The position numbers were made by a program, and so were the translations under genes. From a virus, in IMG/VR virus record IMGVR_UViG_3300003691_000016, positions 1 to 44,784 of that record: 44,784 nucleotides of DNA; one strand, given 5' to 3'. Within the stretch, counting starts at the first letter, position 1; each line of letters opens with the position of its first letter. The notes under the pieces are model-generated. The model searched no databases and was not told the DNA's origin. It saw nothing but the letters and a program-made list of their open reading frames with translations. Positions 22,297 through 31,351 of the stretch are shown one piece after another.

Positions 22297-25200
22297 TATT
22301 TCCCTCCTAAAATTCGGACTCTGTCTGAGCCTTGTAGAACTGCTTCGTAACCATACTTTCTAAGTATAGAATCCAATACTTTATTGTCTAAAGTTATAGC
22401 CTCAGTTTCAGCTATCTCTTTAGCTTGTTTAAGTGTTGCTATTCTGTGCATAGGTATTTCTTTACTTGTGCCTGCACCTATAAGTTTCCCTCCTTTATAT
22501 ATTTTAATTTTAGGAGTACCAACTTCAATTTCTTTCATACGATTAGTAGAAGCTAACTGTTGTAATTCTAATACTTGCTTTGATAAGTTTGCATCATCAA
22601 AGAGTTCTTCTTGTAAGAGTTTAAAATTCTTAGCATCTAAAGGTTTCTCTAGCAACTTAGATGTAGCCCTAACTAAAGCTAACTGTCTATTTGCATCACC
22701 TGGAGCCTTGCTTTTAACATAGTTAAAGACACCTGATGCAACCTCAAATTTTGCTCGTACAACAGGATCAGCAGTTAGATAACTCTGAAACTTAGGAATA
22801 GTAATCATATTAGCAGTCTGAGCTAAGTAAACGTCGTTTTTGAATGTCTCACCTAGCTCTATTAAAGCATTCTTAACTGCACGAGCATCAGGTGTAGTAA
22901 AGTTAATTTTTCTTAGTTCAGTAGCTAACATAGGAAAGTGTATAGCTTTAGCTCCTGCCTTGACTCCAGCTGTATATTGATTAGCTAATAGATCAATAAC
23001 TGCACCTTCATACATCTTACGACCTTCAATAGGTAACTTAGACATGATATCTTCAAAAGAGCCATCTATTGACGTTATATATCTACCTAACTTTCTAACA
23101 ACAGCTTTAGGTTGTAAAGCTCTCATTGAGCCATCTTTATTAAACATTGAACGATACATTGTAGTTTTTTCAACTTGCTTCATCTTGCTATAATCCATAC
23201 GAACTTTTGACCAATCGTTTAACCATTTAGTAGGATCATCAAATACGTATTGCGCACCATCCTCAATAGCTTCATCTATATTAGCTATTACACCCCGCAA
23301 TGTTTGCATATCATCAGCTTTAGTAATTTTCTTGTTATATAGAAAATCATTAGTTATCTGTCTTAGTTCAATAAGATCACCGTATGTACGACTTTCAGAC
23401 ATAGCGTTAACTCTTTGCATCTGAAGTATAAACTTCTCTTTAGTAACAGGATCAGTGATCTTACTTGCAAGATTACTAGTAACAGGTTCGATAGCTAGTT
23501 CTTCAAAATCCCAACTAAAATTAAGACCTTGAGGTGATTGGGTAGCTTCAGCTTTAACAATTCTGTATTGGTCTTTAACATCTGAAACGTAGTTCTGTAA
23601 ATCTTTAACAAGTAGTCTAGGTACCTGCTCGTCTGTAAGATTAGCTGTTTGAGCTAGTACTTCGTCAGCTCTCTTAGATACAGTGTAAGCAGTAGCAGAG
23701 CTAACTTTAGGTTTAGTTGCACCAGCTGCACGAACTAAGTCTTGCATACCAGGCTCAGCTAATGCTACAGCTTGAATACCTTTCTGATACTTATTACCTG
23801 TAAGTGTAGAATGCTTCTCTAATTGAGCAACAATTGCCTCTATCTGACTATCATTTAAGAATGTGGAATCCTTAAGAGCTTTATATGCTGCTCTAGTTTC
23901 TCCACCGCTTATTGCATCCTTAGCTTTGATTATTCCTCTCCAACCTAAACCAAGACCTTTAGCTATTGGATAACCGATAACTTCACCAATTGCAGCTGCT
24001 TCAAAAGCATTTAAAGCTCTATAAGCCATTGCTTCTGCTTCCATATCTTCCTGCAACCTCATTGCTTCCCACATATAATCAGCTTGTGAACCAACTGCTG
24101 CGCCTAACAATCCGCCTCCTGCTGCTCCTATTATACCCATAATAGGTTTAGCTAAAGGACCAACAAACGGTAATACAGGAGGCGTAGCTATTGCTGCAAG
24201 TTTACCACCTGATATTGCTCCACCAATACCACCAGCAATTTCACCTGAGTTCTTCTTAATGTCTTGCCAAAAACCTTGGCTTATCTCAACTAGACCTTCA
24301 GGTGTCTGTGCAAAGAAACTCTCTGACCCAACGCCATTTGCTTGCCAAACAATATCAAGACCGTAGTTTTCTTTTACCATACTAATAATACGTGTACGAC
24401 TAGACTCTCTAGCTTTGTCATATCGTTGTTGAGCTTCTTTATTACCAAAGAATGCTGGAATAGTTGTTATAGTATCAGACACCATTGTTGGATGTATAAT
24501 TCTCATAGAACTAAGTAAATCTTCAGCAGTCATACCATTATCAAGATCATTGATATCATATATTTTAGCAGCTTTACCATCTGCTGGAGGTATCTCACCT
24601 AATTTATAAGGATCACCTAATTCATATATCTTACGAGGTTCATCATACTCTGTATCCGCAGATATCTCTCTACCTTCCATCTTCTGCTTTATTTCTTCTA
24701 TTGACATACCAGCTTCTTTAGCTTGAGTGATGATATCTACTCTTGTATTTATCTCAGCTAAATCTTCTTCATCATAGTCATAATCATCTGCTAACTTCTT
24801 GTTAATTTCTTCTGCTGACATACCAGCTTTATAAGCTTGATAAGCAACAAATGCTCCAGCAACAGGAGAAGAATAAAGACTAAAACCTTTAGCTTTAGGA
24901 TTCAACTTAATAACAGCATAGTCAATAGGATTACCATTTAAACCATCGCCAAATAAACTTGCAGCTGTATCTAAGTCACCTTCACGTATATACATAGCTA
25001 CATTGGAGGCAGTTTCTGTATCTATACCTTCGTCAGTAATCATTTCTTGTATATCTTTTAAAGATAATCCATTATCAACTAATTCCTCAAAATTATTAAT
25101 AAAAGCTGTTATACCTTCTTTGTCTGGTTTATAACCACCACTAAGCACAACTATAGGTTTGTTGCTTACTGTCTTCATTTCGAATGTGCCACCTGACTGT

Positions 25201-26225
25201 TTAGCTATTTTCTTGGTAGTGTTTACTACTTGTGTTTCATACCACTTTTGTACTCCTACGGCACGACTCAGTTCATTGACATTACCAGAAATAGGAATAG
25301 CTAATTGAGTCTTACCATCATTTATAGCATCAACAACCTCACGCTCAATACCCTTCTTCAACCAAGTCTTCTCAAATGGCGAAGTAGGTACAACTTTAAC
25401 TAGTTTTTCTGTTGCTTCTACACCTTCATCCCATAAAGTGTCTATTTCATACCCAGATAAACTATATTTAATCATTAGTTCACCTCTAGTAGTTAAGTGA
25501 TCTACTTTTGAACCTTCTTCAAGTTCTGCTAAGACTTTATTAAGATCAACCGTTTTATCATATCCTGATTGACGACCTGCTTGGTGCAAGTCAGATTGTA
25601 TTTCGCCAACCACTCTAGTTGATACACCATCAAGATCAGCATCGTACACACGAGTATGCATCAAATAGTTTGGATCACTTTCAAAGTGAGTAGACGTATA
25701 ACGTGAAGTTTCACTATTTTTATTATTGTTTAATATTGATATCGCTCTATCAATAGAATCGTCAGCTTCCGGATTAAAACCATAACGTTCTAATATGTCA
25801 AAACCAGCGTCTAAAGTAGCTTCAGCAGGGTCATCATCACTAATAAAACTATTTAAGACTTTAATATCAGATTCTGAAAGAATAGGTTGTGTAGGTGCGT
25901 CGATTGCTATACCATCTTCACGTTTGAACTTGAGTATCTTTTCTCTATACGTTGGATTATGATATTTATTAGCATCTACAGAGGTATCTTTATACTTACT
26001 AGTATTAGCTGTAGTATAGAACTTGTCTACACGTTTAGATTCTGCATCAACTAATGCTTGCTTTGTTACTTTTCCTGTTTTAGGTATAGCTAACTCAGAG
26101 AATTTAAGTTCTTCAGCTTTTACACCTTTCTTTAATAGCATAGGTGCAACAGACTCTGCCTTAGAAGCAAAGCCCTCTGGTAGTTCTTTTATAACTTGTT
26201 TAAGTACTGAACTAATTGCTGACAT
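22296..26225 (-). CDS. Giant internal virion protein with polyvalent-protein domain
   Basis: 1309 aa. Residues about 190-350 carry VVGEIQSDLHQAGRQSGY, then PFEKTWLKKG, a domain typical of phage large polyvalent and internal virion proteins. Two copies of an AGMSxEEI(K/N)(K/Q)K-type repeat are near residues 468 and 505. Residues about 685-750 are Gly/Ala-rich and hydrophobic (GGIGGAISGGKLAAIA, GIIGAAGGGLLGAAVG), suggesting membrane insertion. The last 500 residues are long helices. By position and length it probably corresponds to the T7 gp16/P22 gp16 type ejected with DNA. GGAG precedes the ATG. Confidence 0.75.
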   Translation of the reverse strand: MSAISSVLKQVIKELPEGFASKAESVAPMLLKKGVKAEELKFSELAIPKTGKVTKQALVDAESKRVDKFYTTANTSKYKDTSVDANKYHNPTYREKILKFKREDGIAIDAPTQPILSESDIKVLNSFISDDDPAEATLDAGFDILERYGFNPEADDSIDRAISILNNNKNSETSRYTSTHFESDPNYLMHTRVYDADLDGVSTRVVGEIQSDLHQAGRQSGYDKTVDLNKVLAELEEGSKVDHLTTRGELMIKYSLSGYEIDTLWDEGVEATEKLVKVVPTSPFEKTWLKKGIEREVVDAINDGKTQLAIPISGNVNELSRAVGVQKWYETQVVNTTKKIAKQSGGTFEMKTVSNKPIVVLSGGYKPDKEGITAFINNFEELVDNGLSLKDIQEMITDEGIDTETASNVAMYIREGDLDTAASLFGDGLNGNPIDYAVIKLNPKAKGFSLYSSPVAGAFVAYQAYKAGMSAEEINKKLADDYDYDEEDLAEINTRVDIITQAKEAGMSIEEIKQKMEGREISADTEYDEPRKIYELGDPYKLGEIPPADGKAAKIYDINDLDNGMTAEDLLSSMRIIHPTMVSDTITTIPAFFGNKEAQQRYDKARESSRTRIISMVKENYGLDIVWQANGVGSESFFAQTPEGLVEISQGFWQDIKKNSGEIAGGIGGAISGGKLAAIATPPVLPFVGPLAKPIMGIIGAAGGGLLGAAVGSQADYMWEAMRLQEDMEAEAMAYRALNAFEAAAIGEVIGYPIAKGLGLGWRGIIKAKDAISGGETRAAYKALKDSTFLNDSQIEAIVAQLEKHSTLTGNKYQKGIQAVALAEPGMQDLVRAAGATKPKVSSATAYTVSKRADEVLAQTANLTDEQVPRLLVKDLQNYVSDVKDQYRIVKAEATQSPQGLNFSWDFEELAIEPVTSNLASKITDPVTKEKFILQMQRVNAMSESRTYGDLIELRQITNDFLYNKKITKADDMQTLRGVIANIDEAIEDGAQYVFDDPTKWLNDWSKVRMDYSKMKQVEKTTMYRSMFNKDGSMRALQPKAVVRKLGRYITSIDGSFEDIMSKLPIEGRKMYEGAVIDLLANQYTAGVKAGAKAIHFPMLATELRKINFTTPDARAVKNALIELGETFKNDVYLAQTANMITIPKFQSYLTADPVVRAKFEVASGVFNYVKSKAPGDANRQLALVRATSKLLEKPLDAKNFKLLQEELFDDANLSKQVLELQQLASTNRMKEIEVGTPKIKIYKGGKLIGAGTSKEIPMHRIATLKQAKEIAETEAITLDNKVLDSILRKYGYEAVLQGSDRVRILGGK

Positions 26226-26228
26226 ATT

Positions 26229-28109
26229 CTAAACTCCTTCGTTTGTATTTTGAGGTAGTTTCAATGCAGAACTCATAGGTTGCTGTTGTCCACCACTACC
26301 ACCTTGAGCCATTTCTGATGCTGATTGTTGAGCTTCAGGATTACCTCCAAGTTGCGCTGCAGTCTGTTCTAATACTTCAGATATCTGAGGGCTATACTTA
26401 GTACCCATAGTCTTCATAGCTAAAGATGCAACTTTAAAGAAACCTGATGGATTAACTTGAGCTAACATATTACCAATTTGTCCTGACATTACTGACTCAA
26501 GCATTAACTGACCTTTCTCATCTTCATCATTAAAACTTGATGACTCAATCTTAACATCAAAGACACTAAACTCAAAGTCTGTACCTTCTTCTGATACAGG
26601 AGCAAGTAATATATTACCTTCGTCATCCTCCATCATTTCGTTACTACCAGGATCAATGACTTCCATTAATATCGGTTTATATATAGGTTGTCCTTGTTCA
26701 TCGTATTCACCTGAAAACATTTCCATTGGTTTGTTTATTTCTACCCAACGTTGACCAGTCATAGCATCTGTTATACGAAGAAACTGAGTTGCTCTATAAT
26801 ACTGTTTAGCTAAGTTACCAATATCCATAGCTAATGATTGGTAAAATGATTCAATACGTGCAGTTATATATCGCAATGACATTATAGTAGCATTCTGCTG
26901 AAGTTTAACCTTACGACCTGAGTCACTTGCAAAAGCCATACCTAAGAAACTATCGTTGATACCTAATACACGTTGAATACGATCAAGAGCTTTGTCAATT
27001 AGAACATACTGATCTAATAGTTCTCTTGTCATTTGTTCAACTTTAATACCGCTTAAGTCATTGACAGGTATAACACCATTAACTCTGTTAATAAGAGTCT
27101 TAAAATTTTCTATGTTGTCTACAGCTCCCTCTTGTACAAATACTTTAGTTGTATTTGCCATTAACTGTATTTGTATCAATGCTTGGTTAATAGATTTCTG
27201 TGATTCAATAACCTCACGGAATATACCATAGTATTCTGCTTTATTTGAACTATGTAGTTTTTGTACACGATAAGGCCATCTTGTTTCTTTATAAGTTATT
27301 TCTGTCTTACTTAGTATATGCGTATCGTGCCAATAGATAGACCAACGTTTACCATCTTCATCTTCAAGTACAGTATGAACAATAAGATAGTTGTCATGTA
27401 CACGATAATAACCTGAAAAACCGTAACCACTGTAACCATAGTTGTAACTACCATAATCATTAGTTGAACTAAACTTATGTTCAAAATCCGCTTCAGTAGC
27501 ATTAAGGTAATTTTGATAAGGTGAAATCTTTTTTAGTGCATCTGCACCAAATGTGTTTCTAACATCATCTTCAGCCATCCACTTAAAGCGATGTAGATAC
27601 TTACCATCAGAATAGTCATCAAGAACGCTCATTGGGTCTAAAACTAACTCATAGTCAGGAACATGGTTAACTGTACATTGATTAACAGGTCTACCAAACT
27701 GGTCTCTATCTCCTGTATCTCTGACTTCAATATAAGAACAAAGAATACCTGATACTAACCCACCTAATTTAATCTGATCACCTTCAATATCAAAGCGATT
27801 CTGTTCTAAAATGAAATTGATAGTGTCATTAAGAACAGTTGATGTAGTTATATCACGTGGATGCCTAGGTCGTACAACAACTGTATTAACTACAGTACTG
27901 TAATAACCAACAAGCATTCGTGCAAACATTTTAATAACATTAAAAGTCTCTTTTGGCTGGCCTCTACTTTCTAACACAGCTAATTGATCATAAGTATAAT
28001 GACGATTATGGTAAAGATTCCATACTTCATTAGCTTCTTTACGTGATGCGTCAAACGTCTCATAACCAATCTTAAATGTGTCTCTACATTCTTCTACAGT
28101 GGCTTTCAT
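26229..28109 (-). CDS. Portal protein (P22-like)
   Basis: 626 aa (P22 portal 725 aa). RKEANEVWNLYHNRHYT, ETFNVIKMFARMLVGYY, VNHVPDYELVLDPMS and RRWS/KRWSIYWHDT-type strands, followed by a long helical region with FLGMAFASDSGRKVKLQQ, fit the dodecameric portal family. The C-terminus is Gln/Ser/Gly-rich (GGSGGQQQPMSS). The portal forms the DNA entry and exit ring and binds terminase and adaptor. TAATG overlap with the upstream internal virion gene. Confidence 0.85.
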   Translation of the reverse strand: MKATVEECRDTFKIGYETFDASRKEANEVWNLYHNRHYTYDQLAVLESRGQPKETFNVIKMFARMLVGYYSTVVNTVVVRPRHPRDITTSTVLNDTINFILEQNRFDIEGDQIKLGGLVSGILCSYIEVRDTGDRDQFGRPVNQCTVNHVPDYELVLDPMSVLDDYSDGKYLHRFKWMAEDDVRNTFGADALKKISPYQNYLNATEADFEHKFSSTNDYGSYNYGYSGYGFSGYYRVHDNYLIVHTVLEDEDGKRWSIYWHDTHILSKTEITYKETRWPYRVQKLHSSNKAEYYGIFREVIESQKSINQALIQIQLMANTTKVFVQEGAVDNIENFKTLINRVNGVIPVNDLSGIKVEQMTRELLDQYVLIDKALDRIQRVLGINDSFLGMAFASDSGRKVKLQQNATIMSLRYITARIESFYQSLAMDIGNLAKQYYRATQFLRITDAMTGQRWVEINKPMEMFSGEYDEQGQPIYKPILMEVIDPGSNEMMEDDEGNILLAPVSEEGTDFEFSVFDVKIESSSFNDEDEKGQLMLESVMSGQIGNMLAQVNPSGFFKVASLAMKTMGTKYSPQISEVLEQTAAQLGGNPEAQQSASEMAQGGSGGQQQPMSSALKLPQNTNEGV

Positions 28110-29785
28110 TATAGTCCAGCCTCCTTCATTGCAGAATCAAAATCAAATGGTTTATTAACGTCAACCTTAGGTACAGTCGGGTCTACACGTTGAACCTTAA
28201 CACCTTTACTTTTAACCGCTTTGTCTAATCGTAAGTTTGGATTATTTAAACGATCTTCAATGGCTACAATTGCATCGTCTATTTCTTCAATTGATTGACC
28301 TGTATAATAATGAGCAATATCAGGATCATTTAGATCGCGTATGGACTCCAAATTAGTCTTAATTGTCTCCATTTGGACTTTAAGCTGAGCCATAACCGGT
28401 TGAAACTTCTGACCTAATCTACCTGCTGCTTTATTGAAAGCTGTTATTTCAGATTTAGTTAATGAAGCTCCATACATAGCATTTCTAAATACGTTACGGA
28501 ATGTCTCATATGATGCAGTTGCTTTATTACCTCCAACCTCATCAACCATATATTTCTTAAAATCTTTAAACGTACTATCAAGTAAACCTGTTTCATCCTT
28601 TGTTAACTCTGTACCTGCAACATTACCTAAGGCTGTAAGGTCACGTAAATTCCTTATAGTACGCTTATCCTCAGTAGACAACTTAAAGTTTCTTAAATCT
28701 TCAATTGGACTAATGTAGTCACGATAAACACGAGCTCTATCGATCTTAGACATATCTTTAACGCTAGTATCTAGCCAATTTATTTCGTCAAGACCTTTAC
28801 GTAGTTCTCTAACGTCAGTAACCTCTTTTTGAGTTGAAGTCTTAGCTAAGTTTTTATACTCACTTACAGCTTCTTCCATCGTTGCGCCAGGATTACTTTC
28901 CATGTACTTCTCAGCAAAACGAGACTCATTAGTCATACCTGCGCCTTGACGTCTAGCGCTATAATATAAATCTAAAGCTTCTAGATAGTCAACATTCTTG
29001 TCTTCTTGAATCTTAGCAACAGCTCTTTCTTCAGTTGAACTAAGAACGCCAGTACCTTTACCTTTACTTTCCATGTCTCTTAGCATCTGATAAGCTTCAG
29101 CTACATTTTTAGCTTTACCAGTTTTAATAAGATCGTCTACAACGCGTTCTTGTAAATTAACTTTGGACCCTGATACACCTGAACGAAGCATTTGATTAAC
29201 TCGAGCTTTACGTTCCTGTATAACTAGCTCTTCATTAGTCATAAAGTTGTTAAAACCTGTGCCAGCATACATATCATTCATATTAACTATGCCACGTTTG
29301 TCTGTACCTGTAAAGATAACTAAGTCTTTACTAAGTTCTTTGTCGGCATATACAGCGTCTAAGTCTGCATAACCCATCTTACGAAGCATAGCATCATTTT
29401 CTACTGTCTTTGTTAAAGGGTCGACACGAGTGACATCACCATACAACTTAGTTCCAACAGGATTATTCTTAGCTTGACCTAACCAAGTATTAAGATGACG
29501 TGTATCTTTGTCTGACTCAAATCTACGAAATGAATCATAAGTCATAGATTTCATCATTTGAGCATTTGTCTTATACGTTTTAGCCTCAAGCTCTTGCATT
29601 GCCAACTCATTAGCACGATCACGTTGAGGAGCATTTTCATTAAACTCCTCTAACTGTCCTTGTGCTAATTGCTGTTTTGATTTTGCTTCGGCTAACCTAG
29701 CATCTCTTAAGTCAGCTCCTGCCATATCTTTAGAGACCTGACTTAAACCTTTGGTTACACCAGCCCATAATTGTGCATTTACCAT
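28109..29785 (-). CDS. Internal virion/ejection protein, helical
   Basis: 558 aa, almost wholly alpha-helical and charged. The N-terminal 60 residues form a coiled coil (RLAEAKSKQQLAQGQLEEF). No transmembrane segment or enzymatic motif seen. Its place between the portal and the 211 aa Ala-rich protein is where podoviruses encode ejected internal proteins (T7 gp15, P22 gp20). Assignment rests on position and composition only. Confidence 0.6.
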   Translation of the reverse strand: MVNAQLWAGVTKGLSQVSKDMAGADLRDARLAEAKSKQQLAQGQLEEFNENAPQRDRANELAMQELEAKTYKTNAQMMKSMTYDSFRRFESDKDTRHLNTWLGQAKNNPVGTKLYGDVTRVDPLTKTVENDAMLRKMGYADLDAVYADKELSKDLVIFTGTDKRGIVNMNDMYAGTGFNNFMTNEELVIQERKARVNQMLRSGVSGSKVNLQERVVDDLIKTGKAKNVAEAYQMLRDMESKGKGTGVLSSTEERAVAKIQEDKNVDYLEALDLYYSARRQGAGMTNESRFAEKYMESNPGATMEEAVSEYKNLAKTSTQKEVTDVRELRKGLDEINWLDTSVKDMSKIDRARVYRDYISPIEDLRNFKLSTEDKRTIRNLRDLTALGNVAGTELTKDETGLLDSTFKDFKKYMVDEVGGNKATASYETFRNVFRNAMYGASLTKSEITAFNKAAGRLGQKFQPVMAQLKVQMETIKTNLESIRDLNDPDIAHYYTGQSIEEIDDAIVAIEDRLNNPNLRLDKAVKSKGVKVQRVDPTVPKVDVNKPFDFDSAMKEAGL

Positions 29786-29799
29786 TATAATACCTCTAC

Positions 29800-30435
29800 T
29801 TATGTTTGAGTTATAGGCCCATAGTTCGTTGGTGGCGGTTTAACAACAGTTCTGTTGTTATACGCACTTATAGCTGTACCAATAGCTGGAATAGCTGCAG
29901 CCATAGCAGTACCTGTTGCAGCATTAGCTGCAGTTGCTGCATCTGCCTTTTGTTGTGTTTGTTGAGCCATCGTAGCACTCAATGAACTACCAGGATTTTG
30001 ACCTAAACCAATCTGTAAGAATCTACTTTTATCTTCTGCAGCTTTTATAGGAGCATCTCTTCGTATACTTGCTCGTGTTTCAGCTGCACTTAACTCAGCT
30101 TGAGCTTCAATACTAGCGCCTATACCAGAAGAAGGATCAATACCACGCTGAATAAGATTTTCATCTATTCTATCTAAACTTGTTTGGTATTGGGTCTCAA
30201 AATCCTCTAAACCTACACTTGCATAATAATCAGGCGTCACATTAGAATAATAATCAGTTAAATTATCTTGTAACGGTCCATAGACTTCGTTCCAGTCATC
30301 GTACTTTTCTCGTTCAAAGGCTATCTGAGCTGCTGATGCGTCTGATGATGCTTTAGAAGCATCCTTTGAGCCAAGATAAGACATTCCACCGGACACTATT
30401 ACTGCGCCTGCTACTGCGACATTGCCCCAAGACAT
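29800..30435 (-). CDS. Ala-rich internal virion / DNA-transfer protein
   Basis: 211 aa. The N-terminal hydrophobic glycine-rich helix (VAVAGAVIVSGGMSYLGS) is followed by WNEVYGPLQDNLTDYYSN-type helices. Then come LIQRGIDPSSGIGASIEAQAELSAAETRASIRRDAP and an Ala/Gln-rich C-terminal helix (AATAANAATGTAMAAAIPAIG). This pattern is common in podovirus proteins beside the portal, proposed to be ejected (P22 gp7 or T7 gp14 role). GGAGGTG precedes the ATG; the start overlaps the cupin gene. Confidence 0.7.
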   Translation of the reverse strand: MSWGNVAVAGAVIVSGGMSYLGSKDASKASSDASAAQIAFEREKYDDWNEVYGPLQDNLTDYYSNVTPDYYASVGLEDFETQYQTSLDRIDENLIQRGIDPSSGIGASIEAQAELSAAETRASIRRDAPIKAAEDKSRFLQIGLGQNPGSSLSATMAQQTQQKADAATAANAATGTAMAAAIPAIGTAISAYNNRTVVKPPPTNYGPITQT

Positions 30436-30866
30436 TGTACACCTCCAAAGCTACTAACTAGCTCATTAATTATTGATTCATCATATTCACTAGCTATACA
30501 TTCTTCCTCAATCTTAGCTAGGTCCGTTTCATTTGTTAAATGTATAGTTGTCCATACGACATCTTCATGCATAAAAACAACTTTCTGTTCACCTTCTAAG
30601 GACTCAAAAGTGAAAGGAGCTTCTATTAACAGTTTCCTAACAGTTGTCTTTACTGTACATCTACCTTGTGATATAATATTTAGATGTCTAGTCTTATGTA
30701 TCTTACCAACTATAAGCATTCCCTTTGGCATAAAGATTTCACGGGCGTAAACACCTTTAGAAAAGTGATGCTTAACTGGCGCATCCAACTGAGGTAACTT
30801 TTCCATTACATTAATTAAGTCTTTAATACTATTTATATTATTTTTAACCTTATCTATTTGTATCAT
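30411..30866 (-). CDS. Cupin-like virion-cluster protein
   Basis: 151 aa from ATG 30866, which overlaps the previous stop as ATGA; a TTG at 30881 is in frame but has no ribosome binding site. VYAREIFMPKGMLIVGKIHKTRHLNIISQGRC, then VYVFMHEDVVWTTIHLT-type strands, give the G-x-H-x-H and beta-roll pattern of the small cupin-like proteins found between phage tail genes. It is probably structural or an assembly factor; enzymatic activity is not indicated. Confidence 0.7.
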   Translation of the reverse strand: MIQIDKVKNNINSIKDLINVMEKLPQLDAPVKHHFSKGVYAREIFMPKGMLIVGKIHKTRHLNIISQGRCTVKTTVRKLLIEAPFTFESLEGEQKVVFMHEDVVWTTIHLTNETDLAKIEEECIASEYDESIINELVSSFGGVQCLGAMSQ

Positions 30867-31351
30867 ACTATAACCACCCAAGCACCATCTTTACGACCAT
30901 AAATATTACCGTCACTTGGTGCATCTGTTATATAACCAGCAGTTTCTAATGAAGTTAAACGACCATTTTGAGTAGTATTTAATGTGTCCATACCATCTAG
31001 TCTACTATTCTGAGTAGTATTTAGTGTGTCTATATCATCTAATCTACCATCTTGCTCAACGTTCTTTTGTTCTACTGCTGTTATACGCTTATTTAGTTCT
31101 TCTACAATAAGTTCATCAGTATCGTCTAATCTTAATAAAGTTTGTTCTAACGCTAATTGAGCATCTTGTAATAAACTAAATAGTGTATTAGCTTGTGCTA
31201 ATAGTTCTTCTTGGCTAACGTATTGATTAGTTGGTCCGGCTCTATTACCAAGTACAATATCCAATTGCTCTACTAAACGTGATAAGAAACGTTGTAGAAC
31301 AAGTGGATCATCGACATTTGGTGGTACTGATACTAAAGATTGATTAACCAT
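30863..31351 (-). CDS. Coiled-coil minor virion/tail protein
   Basis: 162 aa. After a globular N-terminus (LVLQRFLSRLVEQLDIVLG), residues 55-135 are a coiled coil with an internal repeat, (R)LD(D/G)(I/M)DTLNTTQN, twice in tandem. The C-terminus TDAPSDGNIYGRKDGAWVVI is a motif frequent at the ends of trimeric tail-fibre and needle-like proteins. Probably a trimeric tail or head-tail protein. Overlaps upstream and downstream genes by a few bases. Confidence 0.65.
   Translation of the reverse strand: MVNQSLVSVPPNVDDPLVLQRFLSRLVEQLDIVLGNRAGPTNQYVSQEELLAQANTLFSLLQDAQLALEQTLLRLDDTDELIVEELNKRITAVEQKNVEQDGRLDDIDTLNTTQNSRLDGMDTLNTTQNGRLTSLETAGYITDAPSDGNIYGRKDGAWVVIV

Noticed and set aside
22384-22722. 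Hydrophobic 112-codon + strand frame opposite the giant internal virion gene
   Set aside because: Antisense of a helical charged protein often looks hydrophobic. There is no promoter or ribosome binding site.
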